Source: DATARH01 sp046724035 (lineage in GTDB: Bacteria; Pseudomonadota; Alphaproteobacteria; ATCC43930; CGMCC-115725). From it: a stretch of 10,584 nucleotides of DNA. Within the stretch, counting starts at the first letter, position 1. Each line of letters starts with the position of its first letter. Shown here piece by piece: positions 1-7,100 of this stretch. Location of the stretch: positions 1-10,584 of the forward strand of contig JBKOVT010000306.1 of the NCBI GenBank assembly GCA_046724035.1, given 5' to 3'. The notes beneath the pieces were generated by a model that was not told the origin of the DNA, ran no database searches, and worked only from the letters and a program-made list of their open reading frames with translations. The position numbers were made by a program, and so were the translations under genes.

Positions 1-24
1 GACCATCTCGGCGTGATGCTGTGA
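1..24 (+). CDS. trpB: Probable C-terminal end of tryptophan synthase beta chain (partial)
   Basis: Only seven sense codons (DHLGVML) and a TGA stop at 22-24 are visible in frame 1; the rest lies left of the window. TrpB pairs with TrpA and condenses indole with serine. The assignment rests on two things: the ending resembles the HLG-type C-terminus I recall for alphaproteobacterial TrpB, and the stop overlaps the GTG start of trpA in a GTGA, as expected for translationally coupled trpB-trpA. Eight codons cannot prove identity, so position is the main argument. Confidence 0.5.
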   Translation, partial: DHLGVML

Positions 25-848
25 GCCGCATCGAGCGCCGCTTTGCGCAGCTGAAACAGGAAGGCCGCGCCGGACTCGTCATCTACCTGATGGCCGGCGA
101 TCCCGATCCCGACACCTCGCTTGCCCTGTTCGAGGGCGTGGCGGAAGCCGGCGCTGATCTCATCGAGATCGGCATGCCGTTCTCCGATCCGATGGCCGAC
201 GGCCCGTCGATCCAGGCCGCCGCGCTGCGTGCGCTGAAAGCCGGCGCGACATTGCGCAGCACCTTGGCGATGGTGCGCCGCTTGCGCGAGCGCGATGCCG
301 ACACCCCCTTTGTGCTGATGGGCTACTACAACCCGATCTACCGTTACGGGGCCGAGGCCTTCGCGAAAGATGCCGTCGCAGCCGGCGTCGACGGCGCGAT
401 CATTGTCGATCTGCCGCCCGAAGAGGATGCCGAACTGGCGCGTCCAGCGCGCGCCGCCGGGCTCGATCTCGTGCGCCTCGCCACCCCGACCAGTGACGAA
501 GCGCGGCTCCCGGCCGTCGTCAACCACGCCAGCGGCTTTATCTATTACGTGGCCATCGCCGGGATCACTGGCACCCGCTCGGCCGACGCGGCGGCGGTGC
601 GCGCGGCGATCGAGCGCTTGCGCAAATTCACAAAACTGCCGGTCGCGGCCGGTTTTGGCATCAAGAACCCGGCCCAGGCTGCCGATGTCGCCAAGGCCGC
701 CGATGCCGCCGCCATCGGCACGGTCATCGTCGATCGCCTCGCCCTCAACCTCGACCCCGACGGCAGGGCCAAGCCTGGCCTCGTCGATGCCGTCCTAGCC
801 GATATCCGCGCCCTCGCCGCGGGTGTCCGAACGGCCCGCCGTACTTGA
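21..848 (+). CDS. trpA: Tryptophan synthase alpha chain
   Basis: Cytosolic TIM-barrel subunit that cleaves indole-3-glycerol phosphate to indole and glyceraldehyde 3-phosphate; indole is channelled to TrpB. The 275-residue product has the usual family length. The signature IEIGMPFSDPMADGP spans residues 48-62 and contains both catalytic acids, Glu49 and Asp60, in the same numbering as the E. coli enzyme. Further family marks are MGYYNPIYRYG near residue 100, the mobile loop around AGITGTR near 180-186, and the phosphate-binding PVAAGFGI near 210-217. I take the GTG at 21 as the start because it overlaps the upstream TGA in a GTGA and gives the expected N-terminus (SRIERRF). It is probably coupled to trpB. 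The stop lies 6 bp before the VOC gene. Nothing looks damaged. Confidence 0.97.
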   Translation: MSRIERRFAQLKQEGRAGLVIYLMAGDPDPDTSLALFEGVAEAGADLIEIGMPFSDPMADGPSIQAAALRALKAGATLRSTLAMVRRLRERDADTPFVLMGYYNPIYRYGAEAFAKDAVAAGVDGAIIVDLPPEEDAELARPARAAGLDLVRLATPTSDEARLPAVVNHASGFIYYVAIAGITGTRSADAAAVRAAIERLRKFTKLPVAAGFGIKNPAQAADVAKAADAAAIGTVIVDRLALNLDPDGRAKPGLVDAVLADIRALAAGVRTARRT

Positions 849-854
849 GAACCG

Positions 855-1223
855 ATGCTCGACCACGTAACCCTGGGCGTGATCGGCTTGACCCGCAGCA
901 TGGCGTTCTATGACCGGGCACTGACGCCGCTCGGCATCGAAAGGCTGGCCGGTGACGGGAGGAAATTCGTTGGCTATGGCGCGAACGGAAAGGCGTTCTT
1001 TTGGATCGGCGAGCGCGACGAGGTGGTTACCGATGCGCATGTCGCCTTCGCGGCGCCCGACCGCGCGACGGTCAATGCCTTCCACGCCGCCGGCCTGGCG
1101 GCCGGCGGAATGGATAACGGACCGCCTGGTCTCCGGCCGCAATACCATCCGGATTATTACGGTGCGTTTGTGCTCGATCCCGATGGCCACAATATAGAGG
1201 CGGTCTGCCGAGCGCCGGCGTGA
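855..1223 (+). CDS. VOC (glyoxalase/bleomycin-resistance/dioxygenase fold) family protein
   Basis: Small 122-residue protein with the vicinal-oxygen-chelate architecture of two beta-alpha-beta-beta-beta modules. The N-terminal MLDHVTLGV opens module one with His4, followed by the amphipathic SMAFYDRALTPLG at 15-27. The second module starts at DAHVAFAAP (His62). The C-terminal strand FVLDPDGHNIEAVCR has the typical DPDGxxIE ending with Glu115. His4, His62 and Glu115 are plausible metal ligands by comparison with the superfamily. Substrate cannot be told: related single-domain proteins are annotated as lactoylglutathione lyase-like, but this does not establish glyoxalase I activity. The ATG at 855 lies 6 bp after the trpA stop with only a weak purine stretch before it, so it is probably expressed by readthrough from trp. 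A promoter for accD follows, making this the last gene of the upstream unit. Confidence 0.85.
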   Translation: MLDHVTLGVIGLTRSMAFYDRALTPLGIERLAGDGRKFVGYGANGKAFFWIGERDEVVTDAHVAFAAPDRATVNAFHAAGLAAGGMDNGPPGLRPQYHPDYYGAFVLDPDGHNIEAVCRAPA

Positions 1224-1240
1224 GTGGCGTCTGCCGCGGG

Positions 1241-1296
1241 TTATTCTCATTTTCGCATATTTTTTTCTTGACAAATCCGGATTGATGTGATACAAA
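1241..1296 (+). promoter_or_regulatory. Sigma70-type promoter for accD-folC
   Basis: A perfect -35 hexamer TTGACA lies at 1268-1273. After exactly 17 bp comes a -10-like TACAAA at 1291-1296 (4 of 6 matches to TATAAT). Upstream, 1241-1267 is strikingly AT-rich for this genome, with a 7-T run at 1260-1266, resembling an UP element. Transcription would start near 1303, leaving a leader of about 80 nt before the accD ATG. It faces accD and sits in the only sizeable plus-strand intergenic gap. Predicted by eye only. Confidence 0.7.
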
Positions 1297-1298
1297 TC
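1271..1298 (+). promoter_or_regulatory. Candidate operator: direct repeat and palindrome overlapping the accD promoter
   Basis: The heptamer ACAAATC occurs at 1271-1277 and again at 1292-1298, exactly 21 bp apart (two helical turns). The first copy overlaps the end of the -35 box and the second overlaps the -10. Between the boxes, AATCCGGATT at 1274-1283 is a perfect 10-bp palindrome. This arrangement could let a regulator block RNA polymerase. No known regulator motif is recognised, and short repeats in AT-rich DNA can arise by chance. Confidence 0.3.
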
Positions 1299-1302
1299 GC
1301 GC

Positions 1303-1384
1303 ACACTGCAATTTATGGGCTCAGCGCCGGGATTGGCCATTGCGACCGATGGTCATCGCCGCCGGCTCTTGGTAAGCCGTGCTC
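1303..1384 (+). other. accD 5' leader with a possible stem-loop and an 8-codon mini-ORF
   Basis: This is the predicted untranslated leader between the accD promoter and its ATG. TGGCCAT at 1334-1340 can pair with ATGGTCA at 1349-1355 (one G-U pair, 8-nt loop), extended by GA/TC at 1331-1332 and 1356-1357 with one bulged T. A competing small hairpin pairs GACC 1344-1347 with GGTC 1351-1354. An ATG at 1349 opens a mini-ORF, MVIAAGSW, whose TAA (1373-1375) lies inside the accD Shine-Dalgarno GGTAAG (1371-1376). No ribosome site precedes it, so it may be chance. No known riboswitch is recognised. Confidence 0.25.
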
Positions 1385-2281
1385 ATGAGCTGGCTGACCA
1401 ATTACGTCCTGCCGAAGATCCGGGCGCTCACGCGCAAGGACGTGCCGGACAATCTCTGGCGCAAATGCCCGTCCTGCGAGCAGATGCTGTTTCACCGCGA
1501 CCTCGCGCAGAGCCTCGAGGTCTGCCACCATTGCGGCCACCATTTCCGGATCGGCAGCGAGGCGCGTTTCAAGATCCTGTTCGACGACGCCGTCTTCGAG
1601 AAGATCGAGGTCCCGAAGGTAGCGCCCGACCCGCTGCGCTTTCGCGACAGAAAGCGCTACACCGAGCGTCTGCGCGAAGGACAAACCGCGCTCGGCGCCG
1701 GGAGCGACGCCGTCGCGATCGCGCAAGGGCGGATCGGCGGCCAGCCGGCGGTCGTCCTCGCCTTCGATTTCGCGTTTATGGGCGGCTCGATGGGCGTCGC
1801 GGCCGGTGAGGCGATGCTGACCGCGGCGCGCCGCGCCGTCGAGCGCCAGGCGGCCTTGATCGCGGTGCCGGCTTCGGGCGGCGCGCGCATGCAGGAGGGC
1901 ATCCTGTCCTTGATGCAGATGCCGCGCACAATCCTCGCGGCCGACATGGTGAAAGAGGCGGGCCTCCCCTACATCGTGATCCTGACCGACCCGACGACGG
2001 GCGGCGTCGCGGCGTCCTTTGCGAGCATCGGCGATATCACCTTGGCCGAGCCCGGGGCGATCATTGGCTTTGCCGGCGCGCGGGTCATCGAAGAGACGAT
2101 CCGAGAGAAATTGCCCGAAGGGTTTCAGCGCGCCGAATATCTCCACGAGCACGGCATGGTCGACCAGGTCGTGCCGCGCGGCGAATTGTACGCGGCCGTC
2201 GCGCGCATCCTCTCCTTGCTGCGCGAGCCGGTGCGTGAGGAGGCCGAGTTTCCGGCGCCGCTCTCGAAAGCCGCGGAGTAG
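1385..2281 (+). CDS. accD: Acetyl-CoA carboxylase carboxyltransferase subunit beta
   Basis: With AccA, AccD forms the carboxyltransferase that moves CO2 from carboxybiotin on AccB to acetyl-CoA, giving malonyl-CoA for fatty acid synthesis in the cytosol. The 298-residue product shows the N-terminal zinc ribbon typical of AccD (Cys28, Cys31, Cys47, Cys50, in KCPSC and CHHCG). A crotonase-fold carboxyltransferase domain follows, with FMGGSMGVAAGE at 131-142 and the oxyanion/CoA-binding SGGARMQEG at 164-172. A GTG at 1379 would add two residues. The ATG at 1385 is preferred because GGTAAG at 1371-1376 sits 8 nt before it but only 2 nt before the GTG, and because MSWLTN matches the usual alphaproteobacterial AccD N-terminus. 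It has its own predicted promoter, and folC follows 5 bp after its TAG stop, indicating a two-gene unit. Confidence 0.97.
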   Translation: MSWLTNYVLPKIRALTRKDVPDNLWRKCPSCEQMLFHRDLAQSLEVCHHCGHHFRIGSEARFKILFDDAVFEKIEVPKVAPDPLRFRDRKRYTERLREGQTALGAGSDAVAIAQGRIGGQPAVVLAFDFAFMGGSMGVAAGEAMLTAARRAVERQAALIAVPASGGARMQEGILSLMQMPRTILAADMVKEAGLPYIVILTDPTTGGVAASFASIGDITLAEPGAIIGFAGARVIEETIREKLPEGFQRAEYLHEHGMVDQVVPRGELYAAVARILSLLREPVREEAEFPAPLSKAAE

Positions 2282-2286
2282 GCCTG

Positions 2287-3567
2287 ATGCTCGGCAGCGA
2301 TCGGGTGCTGCAGCGCCTGATGGCCCTGCACCCGAAAAAGATCGACCTCTCGCTCGGCCGCATCGAGCGCCTGCTCGCCGCGCTCGGCAACCCGCAGGAC
2401 CGGCTCCCGCCGGCCGTGCATGTCGCCGGCACAAACGGAAAGGGCTCGACCGTCGCGACATTGCGCGCTTGTCTCGAAGGGTTCGGCTATCGCGTCCACG
2501 CCTACACGTCGCCGCATCTCGTGCGTTTTCACGAGCGCATCCGCCTCGCCGGAGAGCTGGTCGATGAGGACGCGCTGCTCGCGCTCCTCGAAGAATGCGA
2601 AGAGGCCAATCGCGGCGCGCCGATCACATTTTTCGAGATCACGACCGCGGCCGCGTTTCTCGCCTTCGCGCGCATGCCGGCCGATGTCGTCTTGCTCGAA
2701 ACCGGGCTCGGTGGCCGGCTCGACGCGACGAATGTATTGCCGGGGCCCGCGGCCACCGCGATCACCCCCGTTTCGCTCGACCATCAGGCGTTTCTCGGCG
2801 ACACGATTGCGGCGATCGCCGGCGAGAAGGCCGGCATCCTGAAGCCCGGCGTGCCGGCCATCATCGGCCCGCAGCCGGCCGAAGCCAAAGCCGTCATCGA
2901 AGCGCGTGCGTCGGGAATCGGCGCCCCGCTGTTCCGATACCAGCGCGAATGGCATAGCGAGCCGCGCGGCGACGGCATGCGCTACGAAGGTGCGCGCTGG
3001 CAGCTCGATCTGCCATTGCCGTCCTTGCCGGGCCGACACCAGATCGCCAATGCCGGCATCGCGATCGCCTGCCTCGAGCAGATGCCGGGATTTTCGCTCT
3101 CGCCCGCCGCGATCGCCCAGGGTCTGCGCCACATCGACTGGCCGGCACGCATGCAGCGCCTCAGGCATGGCCCGCTCGTCGAGATGCTGCCCGAGCTCTG
3201 GCAATTATGGCTCGACGGCGGTCACAACCCCGCCGCCGGCGAGGTCATCGCCAATGTCGCGAAGGGCTGGCATGACCGCCCGCTCGACCTCGTCGTTGGC
3301 ATGCTCAACACAAAGGATGCGAGCGGGTTTCTCCAGCCGCTCGCGCCATATGCCCGCACCCTTTGTGCGGTGACGATTCCGGGCGAAGAGAACCCGCACC
3401 CGGCCGCCGAAATCGTCAAGTCGGCGCGGTCGGTCGGGATCCCGGCCCGCGAATGCGAGTCGGTAAACGCGGCCTTGCGCGACATTGTGCACCAGCCCGG
3501 CCCGGCGCGCGTGCTGATTTGCGGCTCGTTGCATTTCGCCGGCGTGGTCCTCGCCGACAATAGCTGA
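2287..3567 (+). CDS. folC: Bifunctional dihydrofolate synthase / folylpolyglutamate synthase
   Basis: Mur-ligase-family enzyme that uses ATP to add glutamate to dihydropteroate and to extend folate polyglutamate tails, which retain folates in the cell. At 426 residues it has the normal length. The ATP-binding P-loop GTNGKGS is at 48-54 and the folate-side loop YTSPHLVRFHERI at 73-85. EITTAAAF lies near 118-125, ETGLGGRLDATN at 138-149, and SLDHQAFLG plus EKAGILK near 161-186; Lys181 matches the lysine that is carbamylated in the family. The C-terminal domain carries DGGHNPAA from Asp310 (DGAHNP in many relatives) and ends with ICGSLHFAG. The ATG at 2287 has GGAG at 2275-2278, 8 nt upstream and inside the accD end, so it is likely co-transcribed with accD. 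The gene converges with the minus-strand addBA-trxA operon. Confidence 0.95.
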   Translation: MLGSDRVLQRLMALHPKKIDLSLGRIERLLAALGNPQDRLPPAVHVAGTNGKGSTVATLRACLEGFGYRVHAYTSPHLVRFHERIRLAGELVDEDALLALLEECEEANRGAPITFFEITTAAAFLAFARMPADVVLLETGLGGRLDATNVLPGPAATAITPVSLDHQAFLGDTIAAIAGEKAGILKPGVPAIIGPQPAEAKAVIEARASGIGAPLFRYQREWHSEPRGDGMRYEGARWQLDLPLPSLPGRHQIANAGIAIACLEQMPGFSLSPAAIAQGLRHIDWPARMQRLRHGPLVEMLPELWQLWLDGGHNPAAGEVIANVAKGWHDRPLDLVVGMLNTKDASGFLQPLAPYARTLCAVTIPGEENPHPAAEIVKSARSVGIPARECESVNAALRDIVHQPGPARVLICGSLHFAGVVLADNS

Positions 3568-3572
3568 CGCAT

Positions 3573-3595
3573 TGTCCGGTTAGTATCCCGGGACA
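3573..3595. terminator. Possible bidirectional hairpin between convergent operons
   Basis: TGTCCGG at 3573-3579 can pair with CC-GGACA in 3588-3595 (one bulged G at 3590), leaving an 8-nt loop. It begins 5 bp after the folC stop and overlaps the last codons of the minus-strand small ORF, where a shared terminator would be expected. No T-run follows in either direction, so it is not a textbook intrinsic terminator. Confidence 0.3.
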
Positions 3596-3831
3596 GGCGG
3601 GGCGTAGCGGAGCTGTTGCGGCGAGCAGCGGAAATGGGCAACGCGTCCACCGGCCAGCAATTCGCATTCACCGCGCAGCCACTTTTCAAGATTTGAGTCG
3701 TGCATCGCGGGAATCGCGAACGCCACGGCTGCCGCAAGCAGCAGCGCGACGATCAGGATCTGAACGCGGGAGATGGTTGCGTATCGAGTCGGATGACTGA
3801 GTGAGGCGGCTACAGCACCGATTCGACCCAT
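3580..3831 (-). CDS. Small hypothetical protein with N-terminal membrane segment
   Basis: This 83-residue ORF is not recognised as a member of a known family. Residues 1-24 are mildly basic (Arg3, Arg16, Arg22). A strong hydrophobic stretch follows at about 25-42 (ILIVALLLAAAVAFAIPA), fitting a membrane anchor or a signal peptide with possible cleavage after Ala39 or Ala42. The rest is a short polar tail of about 41 residues with two cysteines (Cys56 and Cys69) and a proline-rich end, PPVPGY. This topology would put the cysteines in the periplasm. The ATG at 3831 is the first usable start and overlaps the trxA end by 22 nt; its ribosome site is poor, so translational coupling to trxA is possible. 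It fills the only gap between trxA and folC. The tail composition looks protein-like, but a spurious ORF cannot be excluded. A functional link to thioredoxin is only suggested by position. Confidence 0.55.
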   Translation of the reverse strand: MGRIGAVAASLSHPTRYATISRVQILIVALLLAAAVAFAIPAMHDSNLEKWLRGECELLAGGRVAHFRCSPQQLRYAPPVPGY

Positions 3832-4130
3832 TCGTAGAGCTTGCTCTTGGGCAGCGCGCCGATCTTCGTCGCCGCCACCTGGCCGCCCTTGAACAGCATC
3901 ATCGTCGGGATGCCGCGCACGCCGTATTTGCGCGGCGTCTGCGGGTTCTCGTCGATATTGACCTTGGCGACGGTCACCTTGCCGGCCATGTCGGTCGCGA
4001 GGTCGTCGAGAAACGGCGCGACCATCTTGCAGGGGCCGCACCATTCGGCCCAGAAATCGACGAGGACCGGCTCGGTGGAGCGCAACACGAGGGTATCGAA
4101 GTCGCCGTCGCTGACGGCTGTCGGCTTCAT
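3810..4130 (-). CDS. trxA: Thioredoxin
   Basis: Cytosolic dithiol oxidoreductase reduced by thioredoxin reductase; it keeps protein thiols reduced and supplies electrons to enzymes such as ribonucleotide reductase. The 106-residue length is standard. VDFWAEWCGPCKM carries the buried Asp25 and the active-site WCGPC at 30-34 (Cys31, Cys34). The cis-proline loop GIPT is at 73-76 (Pro75), followed by FKGGQ. There is no signal peptide. The ATG at 4130 has a good AAAGGAT ribosome site (minus strand, 4144-4138) 7 nt before it. It follows addA by 56 bp with no obvious promoter or terminator between, so it is likely the third gene of an addB-addA-trxA operon, although most thioredoxin genes also have enough local signals for separate expression. 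The trxA symbol is based on the canonical single-domain form. Confidence 0.95.
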   Translation of the reverse strand: MKPTAVSDGDFDTLVLRSTEPVLVDFWAEWCGPCKMVAPFLDDLATDMAGKVTVAKVNIDENPQTPRKYGVRGIPTMMLFKGGQVAATKIGALPKSKLYEWVESVL

Positions 4131-4186
4131 CTGCGAGATCCTTTCGCCTCTAGCTGGATGACATTAGGGGAGCGCCGAATCGGGCG

Positions 4187-7100
4187 TCAAGGCAGGTTGC
4201 CGGGGAGATGCCCGGCGAGCCGCGCAGGGCTGATCGGCATCAGCCGCGGGCCCTCGGTCCATAAGAGCGCGCATTCGACCGGCCGGTCGGGATAGATGCG
4301 CTGGAGCGCCGCCTGATAGGTCGCGAGCTGCCGCAAATAGACCGCCGGCACCGCCTCTTCGGTCGCGGGCGGCGGCCGCAATGTCTTGTAATCGACGATC
4401 AGGACGCGCTCTCGCGTGACGACAAGCCGGTCGATCTGGCCGGAAAGGGCATGCCAGGTCCCCGGGCTTGACCCGGGGATCAGCCCGACGACCGGGACTT
4501 CCGCCTGTGCGTCGGCGCCCCACAACTCGGCGAAGCCGAGATCGTTCAGCACCGCCATCGTCTCGCGGCCGATCTCGTCCTGCTCCTCGGGAGCAATCCC
4601 ATGCACCGGCAACGCAAGAAAACGCCGCGCGGCCTCCGCGCGCCGCTCGGGCGGCACCTCCGGCAGGCTCTGCAGCAATTTGTGCACGAGAAGACCGCGC
4701 TTGAAGCGGTCGCGCCCGGCAATCGCGAGCGGCGAGAAGGTCGGCGGCTCCGGCCCGCTCGGCCGCGACGGCAAGAGCGGCTTTGGCGGGTCGGGTTCCG
4801 CCGGGGGCGGCATGCGCGCCCATTGCGGCAACAGTCCCGGCAAGCGCGCCGCAGCCGCGGCCTTGTCGCGCACCGGCGCGATCTCTTGCGGCCCCGCGAT
4901 GCGCAATGCCGTCCCGCACCAGCCCTCGTCTTCGCCGATCAGCGCCCGCGCATCGAAGGGCACCTTCTCCGCAATCTCGCTCCAACCCGCGTGACACAAC
5001 GCATGCCAGGTCGTCCCGTCCTTGAGCGGCCTTCTCGTCTCCCAGCCGCAGACATAGAGCCGGTCTTGCGCGCGGGTCAGCGCGACATAGAGGAGCCGCC
5101 GGTATTCCTGCATCTCCCGCGCGCGACGCTTGCCGCGCTCGTCCGTGTAGAACGGCGCTTCGAGCGCCTTCCTCGCGCACCAGAGCGGCAACGCATCACC
5201 GTCGCTCCACAACAGGCGCGGCGGCCAGTCGGGCAGTTGCAATGTGTCGGGCAGGAACACGATTGGTGCTTCCAGCCCTTTTGCGCCATGCACGGTGAGG
5301 ATGCGCACCTCGTCGCGCTGGCGCTCGCCGAAATCACGCTTGACCTCGATCCCGCCAGCCACGAGCCAATGCAGAAAGCCTTGCAAGGACGGCACATGCT
5401 CGCGCTCGTAACTCAGCGCCAGCGCGAGGAACTCCTCGACCGGATCGCCCGCCTCGGGGCCGAGCCGCTCCAGAATCGCGCGGCGACCGCCGCCGGCGCC
5501 GAGAATTTCCGCGTAGAGCTCGAAGGGCGGCACGTAATCGGCGCGGGCCCGCAATTGCGACAGCCGCTCATAATGGGCGTGCATGACGAGATCGCCCGCG
5601 GCCAGCTCGCGCAGCCGGTGCCACAGCTTCTGGCCCTTGCCGCGGCTATGAGCGAGCTGAAACAGCTGATCTTCGGAAAACCCGAAGAGCGGCCCTTTCA
5701 GCACCGCCGCGAGGTTCAGATCGTCTTCCGGCAACAGCAGAAAATGACCCAGCGCGATCAGATCCTGCGCCGCGAGCTGCTCGGTCAAGACGAGCCGGTC
5801 GGCGCCGGCGACCGGCACGTTTCGCTCTTTCAGCGCGCGGATCAGATCGGTGACAAACAGATTGCGCCGCCGCACGAGCACCATAATGTCGCCGGGCCGG
5901 ATCGCGCGGTCGCGCGCTTCGAGGCACTCGCCCTTCCGGAGCCAATCGGCGATCGTCGCGGCAATCGCGTTCGCCAACCGCGTCCGCGGCTCGACGCTGC
6001 GCTGCCGCGCGCCGGCAAGCGCCGGCAGATCGAGTTCTTCATCGGCCTCGGGCATGACCGGCGGCCACAATTCGACGATGCCGGCGTGACCCTCGCGCGC
6101 CGCGACATGCCGGATGGCTACCCCATCGAGCGCGACCCCGTCGGCCGCCGCGGTACCGTGCCGGAACACCGCATCGACCGCATTCAACAGCGGCTCCGTC
6201 GCGCGAAACGAGATTTCCAGCGGCACGGTGCGCCAGCGCTGCTGCGCCGCGGTGACGCGCGTCTCGAAATGCTGCCGCATCGCGACAAAGGCGCGCGGAT
6301 CGGCGCGCTGGAAGCTGTAGATCGACTGCTTTGCGTCGCCGACCGCGAAAACCGTGCGGTTGCGCTCACGCCCCGCGCCGCCCTCGCCGGTGAAAAACTC
6401 GTCGGTGAGCGCCGCGACAATCGCCCATTGGTCGGGGTTCGTGTCCTGCGCCTCGTCGATCAGGATGTGGTCGAGCCCGCCATCGAGCTTGAACAACACC
6501 CAGGGCGCGATCCCCGGCTGGCGCAAGAGTTCGAGCGTCTTCAGCACGAGATCGTCGAAATCGAGGAGCCCATGCAGTCGCTTGCGTTCTTCATAGGCGC
6601 GCAACACGGCGTTGCCGAGCCGGATCAGCGCGATCGTCGCGTCGATCAGCATCGCTCCGGCGCGCTGCTGCGTGAAGCGCAGCACACGCTCCGCCTCAGC
6701 ATTGAGCACGCCGCGCATATCGCCGGATGCCCGGTCGTTGGCCCCCTTTGTGATCAGGTTCTTGATGATCGTGCCTTTGTCCGTCAGGAACGCGCCGGCA
6801 TACTCGTCGAGCATGTCGCCGCGCCGCTCGGGCATGTCACACCAGCGCGCCACGATCTCGCCACGCTCCTGATCTTTGGACGAGCCCACAGCGAGCGCCG
6901 CCGCCGCGGCATGCAGTCCCGCCTCGTCGCAAGCGCCCGCCGCGCAGAACGCCTCGATCAGCGCATCGGGAGTGACGTCCTCGGGCACCGCGAACGTAGC
7001 GGCGAGCCGCCGCCGCAACGCGGTCTCGCCCTCGGCCAGCGCGGCGCGCAACTTGCCGCGCTCGGCGGTCATCGCCGCCAAGAGGCCGGTGAAGCGGTCT

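Noticed and set aside
1204..1236. An 8-bp direct repeat GTCTGCCG at the VOC gene end, considered as an attachment site
   Set aside because: It is too short, there is no integrase or tRNA nearby, and one copy is within coding sequence. Chance is sufficient in GC-rich DNA.
1260..1266. A T-run after the VOC gene, considered as an intrinsic terminator
   Set aside because: No stable GC hairpin directly precedes it. Its place just upstream of TTGACA fits an AT-rich promoter-upstream element better.
795..1340. A 181-codon minus-strand open frame opposite the VOC gene and the intergenic region
   Set aside because: The plus-strand VOC protein has clear family motifs. The antisense product has none, and its frame crosses the accD promoter.
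1313..2461. A 382-codon minus-strand open frame opposite accD and the folC start
   Set aside because: It is the complement of well-conserved accD with its zinc ribbon and active-site motifs. The translation is arginine-rich and resembles no family.
2125..3204. A 359-codon minus-strand open frame opposite folC
   Set aside because: It is antisense to intact folC motifs and is a codon-bias shadow with no ribosome site or domain.
3832..4044. The upstream part of the small ORF frame, giving a 154-residue protein
   Set aside because: This segment overlaps trxA in another frame, including the WCGPC site, and encodes arginine/glycine-rich sequence. Only the part from the ATG at 3831 onward is protein-like.
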